The notes beneath the pieces are model-generated. The model was not told where the DNA came from, did not search any database, and was given only the letters and a program-made list of their open reading frames with translations. DNA of 64,000 nt from JAXMEB01 sp046348545. GTDB lineage: Bacteria > Pseudomonadota > Gammaproteobacteria > Berkiellales > Berkiellaceae. The stretch covers positions 558,001 to 622,000 of the forward strand of contig JAXMEB010000004.1 in NCBI GenBank assembly GCA_046348545.1, written 5' to 3'. The translations under genes and the position numbers were made by a program. Positions 1 to 8,187 of this stretch are shown here, piece after piece. Position 1 is the first letter of the stretch, and every line of letters begins with the position of its first letter.

Positions 1-2000
1 AATGATGCTACGGACTTCATGGCTTCACCAGATTTTGAGGCAGCGGTCTGAGACCAATCTTCGGCTTCTTTGGCAGCACGCCCAACCATAGAATCCTGAA
101 CATGTCCGCCTATCCAACGAATGACTTTATCTGGGATGATGTGAATTAGGGAAAAGGATTCATGTACAGCAATGATGGCAATACCGGCATACAGAACGAC
201 AATGGCCACAGCACCAAATAAACCAACTCCAGTGAGACTAGCTTGAATGGTCCCTACAAACCCAAAGTTAATCATGCGCATGAGGACGACAACAAGTTGC
301 GCCCCAGCAATAAATCCTATCACAATTAAGCTGGGCCTTAAAAAGACGTTTAATACCAATACTACTGCAGGGCTCGCCTTTCCAAGGTGGTCGCCGGATG
401 GCGCGACGAGGCCGAGGGCAACTATGGGCGCGGCCACCATGGCTTCAACCACTAAGATGAGCCAAGAGAGTGCGGAAAAGGTAAATAAAATAAAAGGCAC
501 GAGGGGTAGGTAGAGTCCAATCGCGACGCCGGCAGACCATAGCAGCACGAAAAATAGAGTAACGATTGGGACCAAGACTGCTAACGCGGCCCCCATTGCC
601 CAACAGATAGGTAAAAAGGCCTCCATCACACAACCGATTAAAGCAACCAAAAAAATAACGCCAATTGTCGCTAACCAGCTGACTTCAACGGTCATCATGA
701 TATTAGCGCCAAACCGTTGTAGTGTGATGATGGGATTTTCATTGTCATTGGAAAGGGTGTCGATGATACCAGTGGCCATATCGATGAAGAAATCAGTCAA
801 GCCTGCATCATCCCACACACGAGCGATTTCACCAGACAGGTTGCCTGCAGGGCCTAGGTCTATTTCTTGTCGAGGGGTATCCGGATCATCTGTTCTCAGA
901 TCAGTGTATTCGAGGTAGGCCGTATATTTAGCGTCCAAGACACTTTTCGTAAAGGGTAATTGACTGTAGTCTGGATCAATGACCTTGGGTGCTTTGGGTT
1001 TTCCCTTGGAAAATCCGCCGGATGCATCTGGTGGATTCAATAGTTGATAATAGTAGCTTCCCGCAAATATCCAGCCATCTTCTAGTGCTCTCCCCATGGT
1101 CTCATCGAAATCGTCAGCTGTTGCATCAGGTTCAAGAAGATTTAAAGCGCTAGTTAGAGTGGTTTTGCCTTGATTGATGACATCAGAACCAGTCCAGTCG
1201 GATTTATCAGACATGGCTGCTTCGAGTGCATAACTGTCCAGAGTGCTTGCTAGATCAGAGGCTGCATTAAGTTGTTGTTCTTTCCAATCATCTTCATCAT
1301 ACCCTTCCGGTGCGCTAGTGGCCTCTAAACCACCACAGATTTCTTCATTATGCTCCATGCCTTCGGCACCAATGACGATGGCATTGCTTCGTTCGTACTC
1401 GGTTACAGGCTGCCCTAAAGCATCGGTATATTGTTCGTTGAGTAAATGTTTGCAAATAAGCGATTTAAACATTCCCTGTGTGGCCTCATCAGCGCCGCTG
1501 ACTTCAGGGGCTTCTTCACCCAGGCCACCTGTTATGGTGACACTTTGTAGTACCACATTCCAAATAGCATTGGCGGCATGAACACCGTTGACGATAAGCC
1601 CCATCATCATGATTTGAATCAATGAAAATCCTGTACCCGTGGGGAGGAGCATCGCAATGCCCCCAGCTGCTCGAATGGGGATCCAAATCGAAGACCATTT
1701 TTTCCCCATGACTTCGCCTTCTTGAGCGGTGTTGATCGTGGAGACAAAAACGGTGTAGAGCACGAGAATACTGCCGATAGTGAGTACGCCAATATTAAAG
1801 ATGGAAAAAATTTGTCCTAATAAGGGACCTCCGGTTGCTTCCGGTAGTGCAGCGCCGACAGGTCCAAACAACACGCCCAAGTAAAATATGGATTGATCAT
1901 TCGAAGGGCTTTCCCATGCGATATCAATGAATGCCGAAGCTGAGCTTGTTGGCAATAAAATGCCTATCAAGAGGAGGAGGGTATAAAAGATAATTTTCAT
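1..2000 (-). CDS. Second DotA-like Dot/Icm inner-membrane protein (partial)
   Basis: This frame is open without a stop from an ATG at 2000 to the left edge of the window (about 666 codons), so the C-terminus is missing. A good ribosome site (GGAGAGG) lies just before the ATG, 9 bp after the stop of the neighbouring dotA. The protein starts with a signal peptide and shares long blocks with that dotA: the stretch TAQEGEVMGKKW near residue 90, a run of membrane segments in the C-terminal half, and near the cut end LRPSLIVIGF and IIPDKVIRWIGGH, which match LRPSLMIVGF and IVPDKVLTWMGGH next door. By that alignment only a few tens of residues are missing. DotA is a polytopic inner-membrane component of the Dot/Icm type IVB system. 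The pair is a tandem paralogous duplication; whether both serve one apparatus is unknown. Confidence 0.85.
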   Translation of the reverse strand, partial: MKIIFYTLLLLIGILLPTSSASAFIDIAWESPSNDQSIFYLGVLFGPVGAALPEATGGPLLGQIFSIFNIGVLTIGSILVLYTVFVSTINTAQEGEVMGKKWSSIWIPIRAAGGIAMLLPTGTGFSLIQIMMMGLIVNGVHAANAIWNVVLQSVTITGGLGEEAPEVSGADEATQGMFKSLICKHLLNEQYTDALGQPVTEYERSNAIVIGAEGMEHNEEICGGLEATSAPEGYDEDDWKEQQLNAASDLASTLDSYALEAAMSDKSDWTGSDVINQGKTTLTSALNLLEPDATADDFDETMGRALEDGWIFAGSYYYQLLNPPDASGGFSKGKPKAPKVIDPDYSQLPFTKSVLDAKYTAYLEYTDLRTDDPDTPRQEIDLGPAGNLSGEIARVWDDAGLTDFFIDMATGIIDTLSNDNENPIITLQRFGANIMMTVEVSWLATIGVIFLVALIGCVMEAFLPICWAMGAALAVLVPIVTLFFVLLWSAGVAIGLYLPLVPFILFTFSALSWLILVVEAMVAAPIVALGLVAPSGDHLGKASPAVVLVLNVFLRPSLIVIGFIAGAQLVVVLMRMINFGFVGTIQASLTGVGLFGAVAIVVLYAGIAIIAVHESFSLIHIIPDKVIRWIGGHVQDSMVGRAAKEAEDWSQTAASKSGEAMKSVAS

Positions 2001-2009
2001 GTTCCTCTC

Positions 2010-4139
2010 CTACGCCAACATCGCTGCAGCCTGACCGACTTGACCAATGGTGCCACCAATCGCTTTACCTGCCGAGCCTGCTCCTGCAACAGCGCCTTTC
2101 ATAAGAGAGCTGCTAGAACCTGCGGCTTTGTCTTGGTAGCCTTTAGCTTGTTTAACATTCTCCATGACTTTCGAATGTTCAGCATGCCCCCCCATCCAGG
2201 TCAGGACTTTATCAGGCACAATAAAAATCATGCTAAAACATTCATGGACGATGGTAAGCGCCATGCCGCAATATAAAATAACGATCGCGACCGCGCCAAA
2301 GATACCAATGCCTGTGATTTGAGTGAGTAATACATACTCGAAACCGAAATGCAACATCCCCATGCCGATGTAAAGTAATTTTGCTCCTAATACAAATCCC
2401 ACGATCATCAAAGACGGCCTTAAGAAGATATGCATGATAAGCATAACCCCATGAGAGGCTCGCCCAATTTCGTCTTCGGAAGGGATAACGAATCCTAATG
2501 CTATCAAGGGGGCTGCGACCATGGCCTCAATGACTAAGAGGAACCATGCGAAAGCGGAAAAGGTAAACACCAGAAATGGAATTAAGGGTACATAAATCGC
2601 CAAGGTTAATCCACCCGCCCAACACATGAGTAGGACGCCCAGTGCGACGGGTATCACTGTGTAGACGACAAAATTCACGCTAGAGGCCAGTGGGTTGCAG
2701 CAAGCCATGATCCCAGTGACTAGTTGCAATAAGAAAACACCAATTGCTGCTGCAAAAATGATAGTTTCGCAGATAATTACAATATTAGATCCCGCAATCC
2801 CCATCGAAACAATGGGATCATCGGTGCTACTATGAATAGAATCAACGATTGCGAGTGCAATATCTGTGAAGAAAGTACCGAAGATAGAGTTGAATGCGGT
2901 TGCCGCTTCGTTTTGTAGGCCTGTGCTAGAGGAGTCATCGTAGCCTTCAGTGATGGTATCCCTTTCTGGTCCGATGGGACCATACAGCTCGTCGTGAGCA
3001 GCTTGTATATAATTGTTGGCTTTTGATTCAATCGTTGATTCATGGGTGTTACCGACATCCCCAAATTCATCGAATAGATTCATCTCCATATAGTTTGTTT
3101 TTACATTGGGTGGTGTTAATGTGTATGCTGAACCGGCAACCAGTTTAAAATAATAACTGCCGGCATGAATCCACCCATCCATATGGGCTCCCTGACCGAT
3201 GGCACTGAAATCAACGACATCCGGTGTAGTGGTTGTCATCGCAATAATCGCGTTATCGAGTAGTGCAGCGCCATCTTCGATATTGCCAGTCAGGGTCCAA
3301 TCCTCTTTATCCAGCTCTAGAGCTTCTTGAGCAGAGCCATCTAGCATGGTGTCAATAGCCGCGATTTCAGAAAAATAGAGTTCCTTTTTTGCTTCTTCTT
3401 CGGCCTCAACATCAATATCGAGCGTTTCTGAGTATGTTTCGTTTAAAAAGCTTGTGAATTTTGGAATAATGATATATCCACAAATAGGGTCTTTGGCATC
3501 CGCATAGCCCCATCCGATAATGTCACCATCTCTAAATAGAGTAATATCTTCTTTTAAATCGAGACCATGATCGCCGGTATTTAGAAAATCAGAGCACATT
3601 TTTGATTGTAAAATGCCTGAAACGGCTTCTGCTGAGTTTGAAGAAGTAGAATGAGTTGATTCTGCGGTGTACAAGCTCGTGCCTGATTCTATGGTACCTG
3701 CAATCACTTGATCCCAGATTTGATCTGCCAAGCCAATGCCGTTGACAATGAACCACATTACAAACACTTGAATATAGGAATAACCGGTAGCAGTGGGCAT
3801 GAGCATGAAAAGTCCGCCAGCGATTCGGACGGGCACCCAAATGATGGACCATTTTTTTCCCATCACTTCGCCTTCCTGGGCGGTATTGATGGCGGAAACC
3901 AAGGTGGTGTAAGCAACCACGATGAAAGCCATGATGAGTATAACTTGGTTTAATATCAAAGACATTTGACTAAAAATTGGGCTGCCTGGACCGAGTGGTA
4001 AACCACCAACCGCGCCAAAAATTAATCCAAGATACTCCAAGGATTTGTCTGTGCCAGGCGGCATTAAGAGTGCAGTGCTAACTCCCCAGCTGACTTGAGG
4101 CATGCAAAAGAGTAGGCATAATAAGGCTAATCGCTTCAT
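2010..4139 (-). CDS. dotA: DotA, Dot/Icm type IVB secretion protein
   Basis: 709 residues with a signal peptide (about 1-19), an early pair of membrane segments (about 60-150), a long soluble periplasmic-type region (about 165-430) and several further membrane segments (about 440-640), ending in a Gly/Ala/Ser-rich tail. This matches DotA (TraY in IncI plasmids), a polytopic inner-membrane protein required for effector export; the Legionella protein is longer (about 1,050 residues). Identification rests on topology, the conserved TAQEGEVMGKKW block and gene order: icmV-dotA divergent from icmW-icmX as in Legionella and Coxiella. The ATG overlaps the icmV stop by four bases (ATGA), so translation is probably coupled. 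A second dotA-like gene follows after 9 bp. Confidence 0.9.
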   Translation of the reverse strand: MKRLALLCLLFCMPQVSWGVSTALLMPPGTDKSLEYLGLIFGAVGGLPLGPGSPIFSQMSLILNQVILIMAFIVVAYTTLVSAINTAQEGEVMGKKWSIIWVPVRIAGGLFMLMPTATGYSYIQVFVMWFIVNGIGLADQIWDQVIAGTIESGTSLYTAESTHSTSSNSAEAVSGILQSKMCSDFLNTGDHGLDLKEDITLFRDGDIIGWGYADAKDPICGYIIIPKFTSFLNETYSETLDIDVEAEEEAKKELYFSEIAAIDTMLDGSAQEALELDKEDWTLTGNIEDGAALLDNAIIAMTTTTPDVVDFSAIGQGAHMDGWIHAGSYYFKLVAGSAYTLTPPNVKTNYMEMNLFDEFGDVGNTHESTIESKANNYIQAAHDELYGPIGPERDTITEGYDDSSSTGLQNEAATAFNSIFGTFFTDIALAIVDSIHSSTDDPIVSMGIAGSNIVIICETIIFAAAIGVFLLQLVTGIMACCNPLASSVNFVVYTVIPVALGVLLMCWAGGLTLAIYVPLIPFLVFTFSAFAWFLLVIEAMVAAPLIALGFVIPSEDEIGRASHGVMLIMHIFLRPSLMIVGFVLGAKLLYIGMGMLHFGFEYVLLTQITGIGIFGAVAIVILYCGMALTIVHECFSMIFIVPDKVLTWMGGHAEHSKVMENVKQAKGYQDKAAGSSSSLMKGAVAGAGSAGKAIGGTIGQVGQAAAMLA

Positions 4140-4624
4140 TTTTTAGGCCTTTTAGCCGGCAATTTTGCACTTTCACTGGGTGTTAATATTTTTGAATGAA
4201 ACCATTCTTGAATAGTGCAACCTAGCTTTCTATTTTTAATCTGAAATAACCAAAAATGAAATCTGAAGGATTGAGCAAAAGCATAGAGTGCCACGCAAAG
4301 AGATATAAAAGAGACCATATAGCGTGCTGTGAACGCCATATAGATGGCATAGCCCACAATGCTTAAGCCTAGTATCAAGAAGAATGAAAATAAATGGGTG
4401 AATTCTTTTTTACGTTGTGCTAGGTCAGCTTCACTGAGCTTGAGGCGTGCCATAGCTTGTTCAAAGGTTTCTTTACGTTGAGCCTTTTCCGGTGTAAATA
4501 CATCTTTAATTAGTGATTTGGTGTTTTGGGTATTTTCTTTCAGAGCACTGAAACTCATCCATCTATCGACACGAACATCAAATACCTTACCCGCGGCTTT
4601 TTTAACTCCGCTCAAAAAACCCAT
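4136..4624 (-). CDS. icmV: IcmV, Dot/Icm inner-membrane protein
   Basis: 162 residues, close to the roughly 150 of Legionella IcmV. A basic soluble N-terminal half (about 1-75, with GVKKAAGKVFDVRVDRW near the start) is followed by two membrane segments (about 78-98 and 103-125) and a short basic tail. IcmV is a small inner-membrane Dot/Icm component of poorly defined role. It is the first gene of the icmV-dotA-dotA2 operon, read away from icmW. The ribosome site is AGGAGAC upstream of the ATG. Its stop overlaps the dotA start. The call rests mainly on position plus the size and topology match. Confidence 0.85.
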   Translation of the reverse strand: MGFLSGVKKAAGKVFDVRVDRWMSFSALKENTQNTKSLIKDVFTPEKAQRKETFEQAMARLKLSEADLAQRKKEFTHLFSFFLILGLSIVGYAIYMAFTARYMVSFISLCVALYAFAQSFRFHFWLFQIKNRKLGCTIQEWFHSKILTPSESAKLPAKRPKK

Positions 4625-4897
4625 GCTTTGTCTCCTGTGGCGATCCTAGTTATTTGACAAGATTCATTAAATATAGTTTTTCAACTTACAAAGGTGGGGC
4701 CGGAAAAGGCCTTTTTCAAATCATATGACACTTATCTTACACTCGCTATGTCTATAGTGTATATAAATAACTAACTAAATTGTTGGTATTTACACCTTTA
4801 AAAGCAACTATCGGTTCATTTAAATGGTCAAACTATTAAAATGAGAGATCTAAAAGGTGTATGATCTCAAGTTAACCGAGGTAGAGAGGACAATTCA
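4625..4897. promoter_or_regulatory. Divergent icmV / icmW promoter region with inverted repeat
   Basis: A 273-bp AT-rich gap separates the divergent icmV and icmW operons. It contains TACACCTTTA at 4791-4800 and its near-perfect inverted partner AAAAGGTGTA at 4852-4861, about 60 bp apart on the icmW side. Arms this far apart suit a regulator binding site or loop better than a hairpin terminator. The Legionella regulators of this promoter pair (CpxR, PmrA) have different consensus sequences and I could not place them with confidence. No clear sigma-70 -35/-10 pair stands out. Confidence 0.4.
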
Positions 4898-5356
4898 ATG
4901 CCTGATTTATCTATAGAAGGTGTACATTCATTTTGGTACGACTATGATAAGAGAACGCTCTATCGTATCGTCACCTCTATGGAAGGAATAGAAAACTGGG
5001 TCAGCGATGATGATCCGGCTGTGGACGCTGCTCTTAAGCAACTTGGAGATGATTTAGAGAACTTGCACGATTTTGAGCTTCAAGATGAAGCCGTTCTCAT
5101 TAAAATCCTCGCCAACCTCCACGCAGGAAGAGCACTTCGTTTAATGCAATATTTGGATGTTAAGAAGCCCGGCACAGCCTCCAAACTTCTGGTGTTTGCT
5201 GAAGATCAAACTAAAAATAAAGACAGCAAAAATAAATACGCTGATTTATTTCTAAAAAGAAATTTAGCCTTTGAAAGGCTTCAATTGTTGGGTCGAGTGT
5301 TTGCTCCAGAAAGAGTGAATTTAATTTTGAAAGCATTGGAGACCAGTGATGAATAA
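4898..5356 (+). CDS. icmW: IcmW, Dot/Icm effector-chaperone/coupling subunit
   Basis: 152 residues, the same length as Legionella IcmW (151). The start MPDLS, the block MEGIENWV (residues about 28-35), LGDDLENL, GRALRLMQ and the C-terminal FLKRNLAFERLQLLGRVF all correspond to conserved IcmW positions. IcmW is an acidic soluble adaptor that acts with IcmS in the type IV coupling complex to recruit effectors. The ribosome site GAGAGGA lies 9 bases before the ATG. The stop overlaps the next gene, so the operon is translationally coupled. This is the best-conserved Dot/Icm gene in the window. Confidence 0.95.
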   Translation: MPDLSIEGVHSFWYDYDKRTLYRIVTSMEGIENWVSDDDPAVDAALKQLGDDLENLHDFELQDEAVLIKILANLHAGRALRLMQYLDVKKPGTASKLLVFAEDQTKNKDSKNKYADLFLKRNLAFERLQLLGRVFAPERVNLILKALETSDE

Positions 5357-5687
5357 GATCGCATCTACGATACTTGCAAGCTTCATGTTCGCTTGTTTTG
5401 GGAGTGTTTATGCGTACAACACGGTTGCTGAAGATTGCAAATCTGAAAATGTTTACAATGATGAAGCGTGTGAAGGTATCGCCGAAAAAAGAGAGTTTTT
5501 TGATAAGTGGTATCGACCGCCAGAGCCTTTCTATTATACCACGATTGAAAGTACCGCTTTGCCTGATCCGGCTTGGATTAGCCCTGATTTCGATCCGAGC
5601 ACCATGGAGGATGATTTCTCAGGTGACACCGCAGGTGAGACGACAGAAGACGAAAGTGTGGCTGAATGTCCTCCAGTATGCAATTAG
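5349..5687 (+). CDS. Small exported Cys-containing protein between icmW and icmX
   Basis: About 112 residues from the ATG at 5349 (a GTG one codon earlier is possible). Residues 1-22 form a signal peptide ending VYA. The mature part is acidic, with Cys residues in DCKSENVYNDEAC near the N-terminus and CPPVC at the extreme C-terminus, suggesting disulfides in the periplasm. It overlaps the end of icmW and is followed directly by icmX. I do not recognise the family. In Legionella icmW and icmX are adjacent, so this gene is an addition to the operon. The context suggests a periplasmic accessory of the secretion system, or a split-off N-terminal piece of IcmX, which here is shorter than usual. 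Confidence 0.65.
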   Translation: MNKIASTILASFMFACFGSVYAYNTVAEDCKSENVYNDEACEGIAEKREFFDKWYRPPEPFYYTTIESTALPDPAWISPDFDPSTMEDDFSGDTAGETTEDESVAECPPVCN

Positions 5688-5698
5688 GAAAAATGATT

Positions 5699-6745
5699 AT
5701 GAAGATAAAACGATTGAAAAGCGCTGCCAGTAGCTTGATCTTGGCTGTACTGCTTGGTTCATCGACTATTGCATCGGCTGAAGAAGGCGATGGCTCAAAA
5801 GCTATCATCAATTACCTTGCTGAGGTTGCCATACGGCATTATGAACGTGAGATGGAAAATATGTTACTACCAGCCCCAGGTAGTATTTCAGCCATGGAAA
5901 CCGGCATTTTAGTTAAAAATTATTATTATGACGGGGCTGCCAAGCTATTTGTAGCTGACGCTATCAAGCGAGGGTTGCCTATTGAGCAGCCCAAAGACTA
6001 TGGTGGCAAGGTGCAACTTTTCAGAATGCTCAAAGCGTATTTTGAGCCCGTGGTCTCAGGAGATTCTGAGACGCCTGACATCACTAAGCTTGATAAAATC
6101 AATATTGCCACCATGATGCAAAATACAACCGTGACGAATGAGGAAGTTAAAAGTTTATTGGACATTTTAACGAATCCGTTCCCAACCCCATTAAATCTAG
6201 ATGCTTTAAAAGCGGGCGATGAGACGTATAGCATCGAGGATCAGCAATTTCTTGCAAAACGAGCCGTACAACAAGCTATTCTTTCAGTTGCTTTAAATGC
6301 GTTTGGCGAGATAGCGGCCAAACGGGTACCCTCTAGTTCACAATTCGCTGATGAGGGCACTGAGCTAGATTCAGGCGACGAATTATTAAACACCGATCCG
6401 GAAGAAACGGGCGCGTCTATGATTGAAGCCCTGAAGTCTGAAAGTGAGGCGCGTTTTGGTAATCCTCAATGGTATGCTGAGTTAGGACGTGCCTCTACTG
6501 AAGCCATATTGCGAGAGCTCGCTCACATGGAGGCTTTTAGATTATGGGTCGAGTATCTTAAGTATCGCCAAGACGAAGTCATGGTCAGCTTGATGGCCAC
6601 GATGGTTGCCATGAATGCAGAGATGGCTGCTAATATGTCAACTTTCTCAGAGAGAATGACTGAAACGGCAACTCGCTCTAAAGATATTTCTAAGGAGTTA
6701 AAGGACTTAGATAAAAATCGTTCTCAATTACCAGAAGCACCGTAA
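5699..6745 (+). CDS. icmX: IcmX-like exported Dot/Icm protein
   Basis: 349 residues from the ATG at 5699, chosen because TTAGGAA lies about 9 bases upstream and because it gives a clean signal peptide (basic KIKRLK, hydrophobic stretch, cut after IASA). The open frame extends upstream to 5666. The mature protein is mostly helical and polar, with a C-terminal helical region (about 265-345) rich in Met, Glu and Ala. IcmX of Legionella is a periplasmic/exported protein of about 466 residues needed for pore function. The call rests on the position after icmW and the signal peptide, because the sequence itself is divergent and about 25 percent shorter. Confidence 0.6.
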   Translation: MKIKRLKSAASSLILAVLLGSSTIASAEEGDGSKAIINYLAEVAIRHYEREMENMLLPAPGSISAMETGILVKNYYYDGAAKLFVADAIKRGLPIEQPKDYGGKVQLFRMLKAYFEPVVSGDSETPDITKLDKINIATMMQNTTVTNEEVKSLLDILTNPFPTPLNLDALKAGDETYSIEDQQFLAKRAVQQAILSVALNAFGEIAAKRVPSSSQFADEGTELDSGDELLNTDPEETGASMIEALKSESEARFGNPQWYAELGRASTEAILRELAHMEAFRLWVEYLKYRQDEVMVSLMATMVAMNAEMAANMSTFSERMTETATRSKDISKELKDLDKNRSQLPEAP

Positions 6746-6780
6746 ATCCTCTGATTCAGGATAAGGACCCAGGAAGGTAA

Positions 6781-8187
6781 ATGCGACGTAAGTTTTTATT
6801 ATCGGTGTTTTTGGTCATCATTCTCATTGTTCAATTTACACTGCTAGCTGTTTATGTTCCCCACATTAGCTTGTCGATAGGTTGGTTGCTTCCTTTCCCA
6901 GCCTTCATGCTCGTTTTACTGCTGTTTTCACCTTTAGGGGGGGTGCTTTTAGGGCAGGTCACCTCTTATTCGCTCCTTCAATGGTTATTGCGGGTGTGGT
7001 TGAGTCAAATTCTGATTGCGGCTTTGGGATTGGCGACGCTGGTAACGATTTTTTATGGCGCGCCTTCTTTTTTAGAGGGTGAATTAGCCTTTAGTGACTT
7101 GCTGACCAGAGTGGGGGAATATTCAATCTGGCCTTGGCCAGGTTTTCCATTTGTGCCCGTTGTGGTTTGGGGGCTCTCTCTGGCTTATTTCACTTATGTC
7201 AAAGAACGACCGCCTTTTCACCATAATCATGGTGCTCAACTATACCAAGGTCAGTCAGCGGCGTTTGGCAAAGCTTATGTTGAAATGTTGGTTCAAGTTC
7301 CGACTCAAATTGGATTGATGCTTGCCTTCGCAGTCGCTATTATTGGGTTACAGTTAGCGGCGCACTGGTTATTGAATTGGCCACTATATTCACGTTCTCC
7401 TATTTTAGTCAGCATCCTGCTCTTCCTTCTTTTTTTGATTTTTAGATCGGCTCTGATTAAAAAAGGTATTCGTCATCTTGCTCGTTTTCCGCTTGATTTA
7501 CGACACTTAGGATTCTTTGCGATTTTTACACTAACCCCCTTACTTATCGGTATTGGGTTTATGAGTGATCAAATGCTACGGTATCAACCGAGTACTTGGT
7601 TAAAATTATTACCAGAAACGGCGACTCAAGATAGACTGATGTTCTTATATTGGGGGTGGTGGTTAATCTGCACCCCTTTCGTAAGTAGTTATTATGCAGC
7701 TATTTCGAAGGGTCGTCAGATTAGAACGTTTGTAGTCGGTATTTTACTTTGCCCGATGGTGTGCTTAGCCGTGTTGAAACAATGGGGATCCTTGCTTTAT
7801 CATTGGCCCTTTTGGGCAAATTACCGTGGTGAGTTAGTTTTAATCCTGAGCGTGTTGCTGCTCATCCTATTAATGGCGATAACCGCTAAGAGAAGAGATA
7901 CTCGAATTATTGCGCAAGGCCTGATGCCGGCTGCTCCAAATTTAGCAGCAGGGCGTTTAAGTTTGGAATATTCTTCTAAGATTTACGGTATCAGCCATTA
8001 CGCAACGACTTTCTTTTTAGGGATTGCTGTACTCCTATTTTTTCAATCGGTTGGCGGATGGTATTTCATTGGATTATTGTTTGCGATATTTGCGCCTTGC
8101 ATCATCATCAAAACCTGTAGCATCAGCTTAATGTTAGGTTATCAACTCCTAAAAGATTTTAGAGTTCACAATGCGTCGAGTCACTAA
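6781..8187 (+). CDS. BCCT-transporter-like membrane protein 1
   Basis: 468 residues with about 12 hydrophobic segments. The stretch FLYWGWWLICTPFVSSYYAA (about 285-304) followed by ISKGRQIRTF matches the signature of betaine/choline/carnitine transporters (WTxFYWAWWxxWxPFVGxFxARISRGRTIREF). GLSLAYFTYVKERPPFHH corresponds to the BCCT segment ending in a short loop. The Gly-rich GxGxG stretch of the third membrane helix, used for substrate and sodium binding in BetP, is not visible, so transport activity is uncertain. It follows icmX by 35 bp with a GGAAGG ribosome site and is probably in the same transcript. Its 3' end overlaps a paralogue. Substrate unknown. Confidence 0.6.
   Translation: MRRKFLLSVFLVIILIVQFTLLAVYVPHISLSIGWLLPFPAFMLVLLLFSPLGGVLLGQVTSYSLLQWLLRVWLSQILIAALGLATLVTIFYGAPSFLEGELAFSDLLTRVGEYSIWPWPGFPFVPVVVWGLSLAYFTYVKERPPFHHNHGAQLYQGQSAAFGKAYVEMLVQVPTQIGLMLAFAVAIIGLQLAAHWLLNWPLYSRSPILVSILLFLLFLIFRSALIKKGIRHLARFPLDLRHLGFFAIFTLTPLLIGIGFMSDQMLRYQPSTWLKLLPETATQDRLMFLYWGWWLICTPFVSSYYAAISKGRQIRTFVVGILLCPMVCLAVLKQWGSLLYHWPFWANYRGELVLILSVLLLILLMAITAKRRDTRIIAQGLMPAAPNLAAGRLSLEYSSKIYGISHYATTFFLGIAVLLFFQSVGGWYFIGLLFAIFAPCIIIKTCSISLMLGYQLLKDFRVHNASSH

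Noticed and set aside
1243..1581. Plus-strand frames of 60-112 codons within 1-4139 (for example at 247, 697, 1243, 2040)
   Set aside because: They are shadows on the opposite strand of the two dotA genes.
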